Assembly: GCF_003013715.1 (NCBI RefSeq) | Contig: NC_072813.1 | Location: forward strand, 62,001-126,000 | DNA from: Candidozyma auris | Lineage: Eukaryota; Ascomycota; Pichiomycetes; Serinales; Metschnikowiaceae | Length of the DNA: 64,000 bases | Reading direction: 5' to 3' | Part shown: positions 20,301 through 29,173 of the stretch, piece by piece | Numbering within the stretch: position 1 is the first letter of the stretch | Layout: each line of letters begins with the position of its first letter | Notes under the pieces: generated by a model | What the model saw: the letters and a program-made list of their open reading frames with translations, nothing else | Databases searched by the model: none | What the model was told of the DNA's origin: nothing | Program-made: the position numbers and the translations under genes

Positions 20301-20465
20301 ATGAGACAAGAGAGGAGAGAGAGATTTTTGGACGTGACCCTTCAAGATTTGCAAGATGTCAACGAGAAATATCTCGTGAAGCCCGCTCACCGTGCCGAAA
20401 CTATAATTGGTGACGTGAGCAATCTTGGGGAAGTTGGTAACGACTGGAATGTTAGGCAGTTTTAG
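17328..20465 (+). CDS. CYM1: Mitochondrial presequence protease
   Basis: This M16C metalloprotease degrades cleaved presequences and other peptides in the mitochondrial matrix (PreP/Cym1). The inverted zinc motif HxxEH appears in 'HILEHTTLCGS', followed by 'YPVRDPFFKM' and 'MNAMTGHDYTYYPFATTN'. The C-terminal half has 'GAYGGGLNFDG', the R/Y substrate-binding region of M16 proteins. I place the start at the ATG at 17328 because the next residues, 'MLRRNIATFLRHSVKKRHLA', form a textbook matrix-targeting presequence; this gives 1045 residues against about 989 in S. cerevisiae. The frame is open upstream, with ATGs at 17238 and 17265. A CTG near 17870 reads 'EQ(CTG)D' at a polar position, compatible with serine. 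Confidence 0.96.
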   Translation: MLRRNIATFLRHSVKKRHLATSTAEQAETLSKYPVGLQLHGFNIKEVQPVPEFSLVAVKLLHERTGLEHLHLDSPTDKNNVFAVALKTNPPDATGVPHILEHTTLCGSHKYPVRDPFFKMLNRSLSNFMNAMTGHDYTYYPFATTNRTDFYNLMDVYLSSVFEPLLNYEDFMQEGWRLEQLDMTDRKSDIEFKGVVYNEMKGQYSNSSYLYWIKFQEAIYASLNNSGGDPAAMIDLHYEDLIDFHSFNYHPSNSKTFTYGNFQLTEHLEKLNAFYNKFGKRSGKRDVKKSIFDLDPKTARHDVEVSGPVDTMTTSPLESQLKSSITWYLGNPLEESEQYNVFKWKILSTLLLDGHNAPFYQELIETGYGEDFSPNAGLDITTAMLSFTIGLNNLTREKVENLGSVIRKTLSEKVIPELSKGHKSYFHDRVEAILHQLELGFKKHKPDFGLGLLGSLLPMWINGLNPINALKVEKILTRFKEDYKEHGLRLFSEMLHATLLNESAPQFRFTMVPEETFNKDLASAEQKRLASKVSKLDEEDKEKIFQRGKNLLEKQQQKEDVSVLPTLTVADIPRRGDFFDISFTEMTGGDRKIQKRITNTNDLVYVSAAKDLSFLPIEYYKYLPLFNLCLTNLAGTSNTSILELENKIQKYTGGVTFTTIAKANPFDIGKTNFKYVMSGMSLRDNAKHLYDIWADVLCNTKFNESDDAVVEKLVVLIKNLGQNQLNTIADRGHVYANAYSNAQLTTTKHINDVLGGIEQVKFILELNRRLEAEGRNYLKEEVLPVLQKIQRSLLNDYAQGSAAGFNYNIVSDKASVIENEELIKKFDENLAKSQLNCTDNALENFSLKFRSAELSKTVLDLPFQVGYSSLATLGAAYTTKDGAALQALSQILTFKHLHSVIRESNGAYGGGLNFDGLGGTLNYYSYRDPNAVKSIEAFNKAPEIARAHLNDRKWDERDLQEAKLAIFQSVDAPSHISSEGSAQFLEGITDEMRQERRERFLDVTLQDLQDVNEKYLVKPAHRAETIIGDVSNLGEVGNDWNVRQF

Positions 20466-20553
20466 GTAAGTTTGTACATAGGATAAACATTGATAGACTC
20501 TTGTATTTGCAAGACCAGCTATTTACATGACAAATTGAGATAATATGACCGTG

Positions 20554-20763
20554 CTAACGATGGGTTCTAGTGTAGTCTCTAGGCGTGAGCTGAGCAACTC
20601 TTCTCTTCTTGACTTCAGTGAAAAGGCAGTGTCTTTTGGCTTTTGGATCGTAAAGTATAAGATTTAGTCTTTGTGCATTTTTGTGGATTCTAAAGAACTT
20701 CTCATAGCCGGTCTTGGCAGCGGACACAAGCTTCACCACAGAGAAGTTGGCGTTCTTAGCCAT
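20554..20763 (-). CDS. MRPL39: Mitochondrial ribosomal protein bL33m
   Basis: The 69-residue basic protein matches bacterial L33 and yeast Mrpl39. It has 'VVKLVSAAKTGY' near the N-terminus and 'YDPKAKRHCLFTEVKKRRVA' near the C-terminus, with the usual family length of about 70 residues. It is a component of the large mitoribosomal subunit. It ends 88 bases from the convergent CYM1 stop. The S. cerevisiae gene is YML009C, the first of several genes in this region from the same chromosome arm. Confidence 0.93.
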   Translation of the reverse strand: MAKNANFSVVKLVSAAKTGYEKFFRIHKNAQRLNLILYDPKAKRHCLFTEVKKRRVAQLTPRDYTRTHR

Positions 20764-21471
20764 TATGCCTTGAGGAGGTTGATGATGATACTGTGAGATT
20801 TTTCGTCTTAACTTGATATTCTACACCCGTACACCTCTCCTAAGGTGGTTTCTCTGGATATAGCAAAGTCAACAATTTCTGAAGGAAACAGGCAGTCCAG
20901 GTTACCTGTTCTCTGCCAATGTAAAGCGCATCTGTTGTTCTCTTTCTTCAATTGATTATGTTTGCCTTTGACTGTAGCGAACTTTTGTGAATGTGCATGT
21001 GCGTTCACAATTTGCAGCCACTTGACCAAATGCACCAAGGATTGAAGAATTACAACGAAGACAATAAATTGCTAAGATGAACTCATACAATTAAGTAATA
21101 CTCACAAACAAGTCAAACTAAGATATAAGTGTAAGAAACTAGAGGATATTCAACAAGAGATCATTCAGAGTAACACTGAGCGTTTTTGCTTCGCGGAACA
21201 GCACAGACCTTTTTGCACAACCCAAATGAGCATAGGAAAAGAATATCTGAAGCCTAAAGAAAGGCTTTTCTTGATAAAGTGAATTCCGATGGTTATGTTG
21301 TAAATCTAAGCCTAAAGGTTCGCTTACAATGCCAAAGAAGGTTCTTTTTTTATTTATATTTTATTATTTATAACTCACTCTTTTCTCGCTAGTGGTGCGC
21401 GTGGTGGATCTGGACACGGTTTTCGACACCAACTGTTTTCTCAGCAAAGTCCATAGTCTCGCTACATCTCA
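20764..21471. other. Divergent promoter region MRPL39 / ERV25
   Basis: This 708-base region contains both promoters. I see no gene in it, and no clear splice donor that would give ERV25 a first exon. Confidence 0.45.
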
Positions 21472-22112
21472 ATGATGATGGTCTCAGCATTTGGCTTGCA
21501 CTTGTATGTTTCGTGACACTTGTCACCGGTTTGCACGTTGAGTTGCCTGCTTTGGAAAATCCTACGCCAACTTGTATTCGTGATTTTGTTGGTAGAGAAC
21601 AAATGGTGGTGGTGAATCTCAAAACCACCGGTTATCGTGGCGACGGGCAAAGGTTGCAATTGATCGTCCAGGATACTCTCGGAAACCGATTTTACAAAAA
21701 GGATGATATCAGCGGCGATGTGAGAGCGGTGTTCACCACTCAGGAGGCTTCTGCCATTGACATATGTCTCACCAATCGTGTCGAGCCTGGCCGTAACAGA
21801 GTGTACTTAACCAGAGAGGTGGAGATTGAGGTTGAGAGTGGTGCTGCTGCTAGAGACTGGAACGCTATTCAGGCGGCCGAAAGATTGCAGCCAAATGAGA
21901 TTGAGTTGAAGAGAATTGCCGAAATGACCTCTGAGATCGCTGACCACTTACAGTACTTGAAGCGTAGAGAGGAGAGAATGAGAGATACCAATGAGAGCAC
22001 GAACTCCAGAGTCAAGTGGTTTTCTATCATCATAATCTTCTCCTTGCTTGGCTTGGGTGGCTGGCAAATCCAATACTTAAGGCATTACTTCAAGGTGAAA
22101 CATATCATTTAG
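21472..22112 (+). CDS. ERV25: p24-family cargo receptor of COPII vesicles, one-base frameshift in signal peptide
   Basis: The main frame encodes a p24 delta protein: GOLD domain with 'CIRDFVGREQMVVVN', 'GDGQRLQLIVQD', 'GDVRAVFTT', then 'SGAAARDWNAIQAAERLQPNEIEL', a coiled coil, 'REERMRDTNESTNSRVKWFS', one membrane segment and a 'FKVKHII' tail. This matches Erv25, which cycles between ER and Golgi with Emp24. No ATG lies in this frame. The ATG at 21472 starts 'MMMVSAF' in the neighbouring frame; adding one T in the TTT run at 21490-21492 joins them into a good signal peptide ending before 'LHVELP' and a 213-residue protein (211 in S. cerevisiae). A single-base error or mutation is the simplest explanation. 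It converges on the next gene with a one-base gap. Confidence 0.9.
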
Positions 22113-22113
22113 A

Positions 22114-24057
22114 TTATTCTCCATGTCTAAACATTTGCACCCAATTCATCAACCTGTCATGAAAATTATCTTTGTAATACTGTTCCCGAAGCAGCTCGAT
22201 TGTTTCAGGCTCAAGAATAAAATTTAAATCGTCGTCCTCAGCGATCAAATCTGATGATTTGGATTCTATAAATTCAATGTAGTAACGCGTACATCTTTCT
22301 TCAAATGTCTTGAGCATAGATTCTGCTTTGAATACAAGATCATCTGACAAGAAAGTAGCTTGCTTGACTTCATTATCGATAGTAAACCTTATCATTTCAG
22401 CACATAAGCCAACACAAATGTCCCACGCCTTCTGAAACTCTTTCATACTCTTGTATGTGGAATCCTGAACAATTGCCTCATAAAGTTCTTTTGACTCAAA
22501 AAGTCTTCTCAATTTCTCTATTCTTTCCCTAGTGGTGTCCAGATATGCGATGAGATTATAGGCGATATCCTCAGATCCAGCGATGGTAACAATCAATTTA
22601 TTGACAACCATGATAATAAATTTGTCGAGAACATTCTCAGGAACAAAAGAATTATCCTTAAGGCGATTTAAGAAATGAAGTATGTGCTTTGGATCACATT
22701 GAACAAGTTTCATGCTTATTTGCATTACAAGCTCAAGCTTTTGGAATCTATCACTTTCCTGATATAAATAGGTTGCAATAATTTGTGCTCTTAATGTCAT
22801 GGACCTGTCATTATCTTTGTATGATATAGATGTATTAATACTGTTGAGTCCACTTTTGGCTGCGTCACCCCTGATTAAGGCTTTCTCTCGCAGGTAACAA
22901 GGATACGACTTCTCCTGTGTTGGAAGACCGACCCCAGTGAAGACCACATTTACTAAACGACGATACCAGTCCTGCTTGGCACCAAGTTGAGTAAGGAGAT
23001 TCTTCAAGAATGACATCTTATGATTTCTTTCTGAATAGTCATGTTGAAGCTTCAAGAAGCGGAACACCATAAAAAAGAAGGAACAGTATGTCTTCCAAAT
23101 TCCATGCGAGGCACTTCTGGATGAATCGAATAAGAACAGCTGGTTCTTGCTTGAGTCATCACAAATAGTGAGGGCCCATCGTAGTAAGTCCCAGAGGGAG
23201 TAGTTATTGGGCTCGGACAACATGTTGGCAATAAGGTTATCATCGAATATCTTGATGATCTCAATTGGAGTTCTCGCAGACTTTCGTTTTTTTGGTTTAG
23301 GCGTAGCTGGTGAACCATCCTCCGGTGCTTCTGGCTCAGGAGTAGCTTGCGCCAGCAAATGTGGCATATTTTGGAATAATGAGGTCGCTTCTCCCAATCC
23401 AGTAGTCTTACTACCGATATCAGATAAAGATGTGATACTCGTCGATGGCAAATTGAACATTTGATACTTCAGAAGATCTGAATCTGTGATATTCAGAACT
23501 TCATTTGCTTCATCTTCGCTAGTAAGGTTTTCGATCATCCCAGCCACTGGGCTTTTAGGCTTGTTGACTTCATTCTGTGCGGACCGTGGTCGACCAAACC
23601 TCACGGGAATGGTGCAAAAATGTCTAAACGCCGCTTGGAGGTTTGTCAATAATGCTTGCTTGTACTCGTCCCACTTGCTCTCCAGCAACAAGTCGATGTA
23701 CTTGTTCAATAGACTCACAGGCCTTAATTGTAGCAGGTCCTTGGAAAGACTATGGTTGTACTTGTCATTAACTTCTTTCATATACAGCGAAATCACCTCA
23801 ATACCATCTTCATTGCTTATAGGATCATGTGTCCACGATGATCGAGGGTATCGACATGCCAACGTAAGGAGGATGTGTAAGACGTTCTGAGAGGGTACTT
23901 GAGTGAAGTGCCCATTGAGCAGATTTTCAAGGAAGGTGAGAAGTGCGTCGAATTGGCTGGTATTATTGAAATTTATATGATCATCCTTACTTTGCAATTG
24001 CTCTAGCTCGGCGAGAAACAGATCAATCAACCGTGTTTGCACCTCGAGGTTGCCCAT
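22114..24057 (-). CDS. NSE5: Probable Smc5/6 complex subunit Nse5
   Basis: The 647-residue, all-helical protein has no classical domain. I propose Nse5, the subunit that with Nse6 loads and regulates the Smc5/6 complex in DNA repair. The support is collinear similarity to the S. cerevisiae protein: a 'SEPNNYSLWDLLRWAL' block matching its 'NEPGEF..MILWTL', a following 'HGIWKTYCSFFFMVFRFL..QHDYS' matching 'HEIWMPLLEIL..RQDYF', and a late 'SMTLRAQIIATYLYQ' region matching 'SLALRRKLIGSCFKL'. Synteny also helps: NSE5 is YML023C, and RAD33, ERV25, UNG1 and OST6 from that arm are all nearby. A Pro/Lys-rich segment near residue 255 ('PKPKKRKSAR') is a likely nuclear signal. The start is the ATG at 24055-24057; the frame is open further upstream without an ATG. 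Confidence 0.7.
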   Translation of the reverse strand: MGNLEVQTRLIDLFLAELEQLQSKDDHINFNNTSQFDALLTFLENLLNGHFTQVPSQNVLHILLTLACRYPRSSWTHDPISNEDGIEVISLYMKEVNDKYNHSLSKDLLQLRPVSLLNKYIDLLLESKWDEYKQALLTNLQAAFRHFCTIPVRFGRPRSAQNEVNKPKSPVAGMIENLTSEDEANEVLNITDSDLLKYQMFNLPSTSITSLSDIGSKTTGLGEATSLFQNMPHLLAQATPEPEAPEDGSPATPKPKKRKSARTPIEIIKIFDDNLIANMLSEPNNYSLWDLLRWALTICDDSSKNQLFLFDSSRSASHGIWKTYCSFFFMVFRFLKLQHDYSERNHKMSFLKNLLTQLGAKQDWYRRLVNVVFTGVGLPTQEKSYPCYLREKALIRGDAAKSGLNSINTSISYKDNDRSMTLRAQIIATYLYQESDRFQKLELVMQISMKLVQCDPKHILHFLNRLKDNSFVPENVLDKFIIMVVNKLIVTIAGSEDIAYNLIAYLDTTRERIEKLRRLFESKELYEAIVQDSTYKSMKEFQKAWDICVGLCAEMIRFTIDNEVKQATFLSDDLVFKAESMLKTFEERCTRYYIEFIESKSSDLIAEDDDLNFILEPETIELLREQYYKDNFHDRLMNWVQMFRHGE

Positions 24058-24192
24058 ACGCTGTCGTGAAGATACATCTGCGCGATTTACTCGTACTACT
24101 GATAAAGACTGACTAATTGAGGTGACGATGCCTGATGCAACAGTTTGCAACTACAGATTATATGAGCCCTATTCTCTTAGTTGCTTCACTTT

Positions 24193-24879
24193 TTAATCGA
24201 GCTGACCAATCTGTCCCAAGATCTCAGCAAAATCTTTGATTCCAACTTCCAACCCGCCACTGTTACCTTCGTAGTTAAGCACCTGTCCCTCCAACGTTGT
24301 AGTTCCACAGCCTAACATGTCAATGAGAATGGAGTCGCTAATGTCATCTAGCTCTAAGTAACCCTTGATGCTTCGTAGGTCCTTGAGTGTGAGCTTGGAG
24401 TCTATGAGGTCGCTATCACGGAGCCCATTTGAATTGCCGGATGATTTCTTCTTTGAAGCCTCAACAAAGAGTCGCCAGGCGTTTTTGATCTCAGGAAAAT
24501 GGTCTCTGAATTTCACTAGCCGGTTTCCGAAGAGTATTAGTTTATCGATGTCGACTACATCTGAAACGTCTTGTTCACCTCCACGGGTTGTGGTTAGAGT
24601 CAACTGACGTAGTAGCAGCTGAACCAGACGAGATTTGTGGCTATTACTAGCTGAATCGTAGAAATGTATATCGTAGAACCACTGGATGCAATTGTCAATG
24701 TCTCTAGTGAAGCAGTGCGGTATATTCAACTTGTGAAATATTATTGGCAAATGTTTGAGATATATATCTTCTGAATTAGACTCATCTAGAGTTTCAGCGT
24801 AGGCATCGAGAATTTGCCTTTCAGCCTCGGCGTCAACCTGAGCGTATGCTTCGGACTTGGCGAATCGTAAAGAAGCCAT
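24193..24879 (-). CDS. RAD33: Nucleotide excision repair factor Rad33
   Basis: The 228-residue protein resembles S. cerevisiae Rad33 (177 residues), a centrin-like partner of Rad4 in nucleotide excision repair. The N-terminal 'ILDAYAETLDE' followed by 'LKHLPIIFHKLNIP' has the EF-hand-like layout of Rad33, and the C-terminal 'LTLKDLRSIKGYLELDD' through 'FAEILGQIGQL' matches its 'LSVKDLQKI' to 'GCVLGKLGYL' ending. The extra length is a middle insertion of about 40 residues. RAD33 is YML011C, next to ERV25 (YML012W), consistent with the position here. It is 75 bases from the divergent serine dehydratase start and tail-to-head with NSE5. Confidence 0.85.
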   Translation of the reverse strand: MASLRFAKSEAYAQVDAEAERQILDAYAETLDESNSEDIYLKHLPIIFHKLNIPHCFTRDIDNCIQWFYDIHFYDSASNSHKSRLVQLLLRQLTLTTTRGGEQDVSDVVDIDKLILFGNRLVKFRDHFPEIKNAWRLFVEASKKKSSGNSNGLRDSDLIDSKLTLKDLRSIKGYLELDDISDSILIDMLGCGTTTLEGQVLNYEGNSGGLEVGIKDFAEILGQIGQLD

Positions 24880-24954
24880 TAACTTGATTTAGGCTATACT
24901 GGATTAAACAGTGCGGTATAGTGAACTTTACGTGCTACAGCTGAAACCATTTGT

Positions 24955-25977
24955 ATGGCACCACCAAGTACAGTAACGAAGTTGGTGAACATAAGTGACC
25001 GCTTCAGCGGTCCTTGCAAGTTTTACTTCAAGATGGAAACTGAGCAGCCCTCGGGAAGCTTTAAGCTTAGAGGAATCAGTAAGCTTATCGAGCAATCAGT
25101 TGACAAAGCCAAGCGAAAGGGTAAGAAAGCTCACGTATTCTCATCGTCAGGTGGCAATGCCGGTCTAGCTTCGGCGTATGCCAGCAGACATTACCAAGTT
25201 CCATGTACAGTGGTGTTGCCTATCACATCAAAGCAGGTTGCAATAGACAAGCTCAAGAGCTACGACGCTGAGGTGATTATACATGGAGCACACTGGGGAG
25301 AAGCTGATGAATACCTCAAGAAGACCGTCATCAGTAAAGCTGCTGCAGAGATCGAAGCAGTATATTGTCATCCATTTGAGAACGAAATGCTTTGGGACGG
25401 CCATGGCGACTTGGTCGATGAGATCTACGAACAATTAACAGAACAACAGGTAGATCCAGCCAGAGTGAAGGGTATCGTGCTTAGTGTTGGCGGGGGAGGT
25501 TTATACAATGGAGTTGTCACAGGTCTTCGTAGAAACCAAGATCTCAAAAATGTTCCTATAATGGCGATGGAGACGATCCAAACAAATAGCTTCAGTGAGG
25601 CAGTCAAGGCGAACAAGGTGGTCACTTTGCACAAAATCGAAACTATTGTCACTTCTCTTGCGGCACCTGCGATATCCACAACTACACTTGAATACAGCAA
25701 GGTTCATCCCACATTTGTTGAGCAAGTCGATGATCTTGAGGCGGTGAAAGGTTCCTTAGATTACTATGATAGACTAGGTGCGTTGATCGAACCAGCATGT
25801 GGAGCGACTATCGTAACAGCAACAAGTAGACAAGATCTTTTGGGGAAATTTGGCTATCTTAATAAAGACGATATTATCATCTTCATCGTATGTGGTGGAT
25901 CTGGGGTTTCTGAGGCAGACATAGACAAATACCGAGCGCTCGTTTTGGCTGCAAATGAAAATGAATCACATGCATAA
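24955..25977 (+). CDS. CHA1: L-serine/L-threonine dehydratase, CHA1 type
   Basis: The 340-residue protein is a fold-type II PLP enzyme that deaminates serine to pyruvate and threonine to 2-oxobutyrate. The PLP lysine is K37 in 'PSGSFKLRG', the substrate loop is 'SSSGGNAG' (63-70), and the phosphate-binding glycine loop is 'VGGGGLYNG'. Near the C-terminus 'FIVCGGSG' completes the family pattern. S. cerevisiae Cha1 is 360 residues, mitochondrial, and induced by serine and threonine through Cha4; here no clear presequence is visible, so location is uncertain. Relatives such as Sdl1 and other catabolic dehydratases share these motifs. The promoter is the 75-base divergent region with RAD33. Confidence 0.88.
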   Translation: MAPPSTVTKLVNISDRFSGPCKFYFKMETEQPSGSFKLRGISKLIEQSVDKAKRKGKKAHVFSSSGGNAGLASAYASRHYQVPCTVVLPITSKQVAIDKLKSYDAEVIIHGAHWGEADEYLKKTVISKAAAEIEAVYCHPFENEMLWDGHGDLVDEIYEQLTEQQVDPARVKGIVLSVGGGGLYNGVVTGLRRNQDLKNVPIMAMETIQTNSFSEAVKANKVVTLHKIETIVTSLAAPAISTTTLEYSKVHPTFVEQVDDLEAVKGSLDYYDRLGALIEPACGATIVTATSRQDLLGKFGYLNKDDIIIFIVCGGSGVSEADIDKYRALVLAANENESHA

Positions 25978-26408
25978 CCAACAAAATAGATGGGCTATAC
26001 CAAAAAAAGTTTTTAACATTTGCAAGTTTTGGCCAAAGAGAAGATAATCTCAATTTTGCTCAGGGATCCAATTCCAGCGTTGGTCCTTTACTTCACTCCT
26101 TCAATTCACATGTGTCCCTGGACGCACATGTAAGACACGAACAAAAGGGACTCCCCCAAGAGTTTCCTCTACACAGAAACTGAAATAGACGTATACAAAG
26201 CATGGATCTTTCAAAATTCCGAACTTTGCAATCGTAGCATCATATGGTGCCTAGCGTTGGGTATTATTTCTGGCGGGCAGAAAAGTAAATCTCCTGCATT
26301 TTTCCCTCTGCCGCTGCACATGACTTTTTGCATATCTAGGGACATGTGGAGGTGCTAACCTGAAACCCGAAAGCAACATCGAGTGAACTTTTCCCAAAAA
26401 TCGCAATC
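25978..26408. other. Intergenic region upstream of the YML020W-like gene
   Basis: This 431-base spacer lies between two plus-strand genes and should hold the promoter of the second. It contains an imperfect inverted repeat around 26107-26133 (ACATGTG ... CACATGT) of unknown meaning. I see no gene. Confidence 0.4.
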
Positions 26409-28946
26409 ATGAGCGGTTCATGGCTTCCAAAATGGAACAGTTCTGCCACCAGCCTCCCTGTGGAGGCCGAAGAAACTCAGGGCATTAAGCATGGGTTGGA
26501 CCCCATGAACGCCTCAGACCCTCAGCTTGCTAAACTGGGACAGGGAAGTGAAGTGCTCACCTCGGCTTCCACGGGGGACCTTGAGTCGAAATCGAAAAAT
26601 ACAAGTCCAAGAAAACGCTCGAATCTATCAAAATCCTTGACTACGAGGGCATCTACAACTTCTTTGGTGTCTATGAGCAAGGGCAACTGGCTAAGCTGGG
26701 GCCCTAAAGGCAAGATGGGGACAGAGGGCGAGGCCAACGCTGAAGATAAGGAACCTGTTGATAATGATGCAGAGAATGAGGATAATGACGACATGACAGG
26801 TGACAGCAATGAAGATAATAGCAATGACGAAATTGACGATCATGTTGTGCACAGCGACGGCAACCGCAAGAAGCTGTGGAGCTTTTGGAACGGGTCAAAT
26901 GGCTCGGAATCTGGTGATTCGAATGGCCGTAAAGAGCCGTCAAAGCCGCCCAAGCCATCAAAGCCTTTATCAGCTACCAACAACATTGTGAGTTCAACAC
27001 CCTCAATACCTTCTAAAGAAGATCTTTTTGGACCAACTAATGAAAGCAACAAGGAGCAGTCTGCACAGGCAAAAGCTGGCGGAGATGCCTCGGTCTCGTC
27101 ACGACCCGATCAGTCCAAGCCTGAAGACGATGCTGTATTATACAAGCCACACGACTCAGCCAAGCAGTTCAAAAAAATCAACACGCATAAGAATGAAAAT
27201 CTTAAAGAAAATGTCATCGTGCCAGACTGGCGTTCTTGTTTGCATAATCAAAGCTCAACAAGCTCTCGGCCAAAATCAGACAACGTATCGAGCGTCCCTC
27301 AATCCTTCGATATAAAAAACTGGAAAGGACTCTTGTCACATTTGTCGACTCGTTTTGGCTTTGGCTCGCAAGTCTCTACTGATGATGACACTGAATCAAG
27401 TGGAGGCGAATCTAGTACGCAATCGGTGAAAGAGAAGGAATTTGTATCTATTAGTGAAAGAAGCTACAAACTATATGGGAGGTCACTCAGTAAGTTATCT
27501 CCTCACAAGTCAGCACGCTTACCAGAAATTTCTCAGCTTTCTAGCTTCAATGAAGATAATACAAAGAGGCAAAAACGAATGGCAGGGGAAGATGATAGTA
27601 CCGTCTCCATTACCAATGACGCGCTGGGAAATCTTTTGATAAACAACAGGGGATCTCAAGGCTCTAGAGCGGAAAGTTCTCTGCTTGGGCTGGGTGCACT
27701 GAAGGCAGGTCCTTCAGGTAAAATTAAAAAGATCTTAATCATCGGCGTTCACGGATTTTTCCCCACCAGAATGATCAGACCAATCATTGGATCTCCTACC
27801 GGCACTTCTTTGAAGTTTGCAAATGAGGCGGAGAAGGCTGTAATCAGATTCTGTGTGGAAAATGATTTGATAAATGAAAAGGAATCGAATAGCGTCAGCA
27901 TTCAGAAGATCGCGCTTGAAAAAGAGGGGAAGATCTTTGATCGTGTCGAGTTCTTCTTCGAGATCTTGCTGAAATGGGAGAGGGAATTAAACGAAGCTGA
28001 CTTCATATACATTGCAGCTCATTCCCAAGGATGTGTTGTCTCCATAATTCTCTTTGCCAAACTTATCAAGATGGGCGTTCTAAAAAATCCCAACTTCAAG
28101 AGAATTGGGCTTTTGGGTATGGCCGGAATCAATAATGGGCCATTTTACGGAACTGATAAAACATTCTTCATGAAAGCGTATTCTGCTATCGAGCACAACT
28201 CGTTGAATGAGCTTTTTGAATTAACCAAATTTGATAGTAAGCAATCCTTGACCTACAAGGAGTCAATGCAAACCATAATTGATGCAAACGTGAAGATCTG
28301 TTTCATTGGATCAATCAACGATCAACTTGTGCCACTATACTCCGCACTTGCATCACACATCTTTCACCCTAATATTTATAGGGCGTGCTATATCGACCAT
28401 TCATCAAAGACCCCTCAGTTTATCCAAAAGCTCGTATCCCTTTGTTGCCAACTACAGAACCTTGGATATTTTGACAACAATGTTATAAAAGAGATCAGCA
28501 CTGTGTTGGCAGGCCCTCTTACTGGAGGAGGCCACTCGAAAATCTACAATGATGGTAAAGTGTACGATTTGGGAATCAAGTTTGCCCTTTGTACCGATGA
28601 CATTGTGGCACCACCAGGCCCTACTATCAAAATCAATCCTTCGATAACTGAAGCTACAAGGCCCCCTGTGACAAATCAAATCTACGTCAAGGAGTACAAT
28701 ATCAGCAAGATCGGAACAAACCCCTATTTATTACCCTGGTGCTTGCGTGGGCTTATTTTCAACATCGAAAAGAATTGGCCCGTGTCTGACGGAGCTATTA
28801 CTGTTGGTCATGCTGTGGAGCTTCGAAAGACTGGGGTTGAAGAGATTGACGAGCTCTATGAACTGTTTGATCGTTGGAAGCCTGACAGTAAGGTTCTAAA
28901 GGACCTCAAATTTAGACTCAACGGTATTCGTGCAAGTAAACTTTAA
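26409..28946 (+). CDS. YML020W-family alpha/beta-hydrolase-like protein
   Basis: The 845-residue protein has a long disordered, Ser/Asp-rich N-terminal half (about 1-430) and a conserved C-terminal domain. That domain opens with 'KKILIIGVHGFFPTRMIRPIIG' and contains a nucleophile elbow 'AHSQGCVVS' near residues 537-545. This resembles lipases and esterases, with Ser539 as the possible nucleophile. The layout matches S. cerevisiae YML020W, which has no established function. The genes next to it in S. cerevisiae, UNG1, OST6 and YML018C, are about 8-11 kb downstream here. The start at 26409 is the first ATG in the frame. Confidence 0.85.
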   Translation: MSGSWLPKWNSSATSLPVEAEETQGIKHGLDPMNASDPQLAKLGQGSEVLTSASTGDLESKSKNTSPRKRSNLSKSLTTRASTTSLVSMSKGNWLSWGPKGKMGTEGEANAEDKEPVDNDAENEDNDDMTGDSNEDNSNDEIDDHVVHSDGNRKKLWSFWNGSNGSESGDSNGRKEPSKPPKPSKPLSATNNIVSSTPSIPSKEDLFGPTNESNKEQSAQAKAGGDASVSSRPDQSKPEDDAVLYKPHDSAKQFKKINTHKNENLKENVIVPDWRSCLHNQSSTSSRPKSDNVSSVPQSFDIKNWKGLLSHLSTRFGFGSQVSTDDDTESSGGESSTQSVKEKEFVSISERSYKLYGRSLSKLSPHKSARLPEISQLSSFNEDNTKRQKRMAGEDDSTVSITNDALGNLLINNRGSQGSRAESSLLGLGALKAGPSGKIKKILIIGVHGFFPTRMIRPIIGSPTGTSLKFANEAEKAVIRFCVENDLINEKESNSVSIQKIALEKEGKIFDRVEFFFEILLKWERELNEADFIYIAAHSQGCVVSIILFAKLIKMGVLKNPNFKRIGLLGMAGINNGPFYGTDKTFFMKAYSAIEHNSLNELFELTKFDSKQSLTYKESMQTIIDANVKICFIGSINDQLVPLYSALASHIFHPNIYRACYIDHSSKTPQFIQKLVSLCCQLQNLGYFDNNVIKEISTVLAGPLTGGGHSKIYNDGKVYDLGIKFALCTDDIVAPPGPTIKINPSITEATRPPVTNQIYVKEYNISKIGTNPYLLPWCLRGLIFNIEKNWPVSDGAITVGHAVELRKTGVEEIDELYELFDRWKPDSKVLKDLKFRLNGIRASKL

Positions 28947-29173
28947 CTAACTTAGACTAATTACATTTTATAAATTAAGATAAACAAAGAAATTGAATTA
29001 TGCTAAGAAAATGAAGAAAACAGGAATGGGAAAATCATGCGTCGTTGTCTAAATGGTGAACATCACAGGAAGCGCGTCCCATCAAAAGTGGGTTTGCAAA
29101 AAAACCATTCGACTACAAGCAAACCAAGGACAAGTCATTCCATTCACTAAAATCTCCTGGAAGTCTACCAGGA

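Noticed and set aside
20764..21471. A first exon and intron for ERV25
   Set aside because: No good 5' splice site with a coding first exon; a one-base frameshift gives a better protein.
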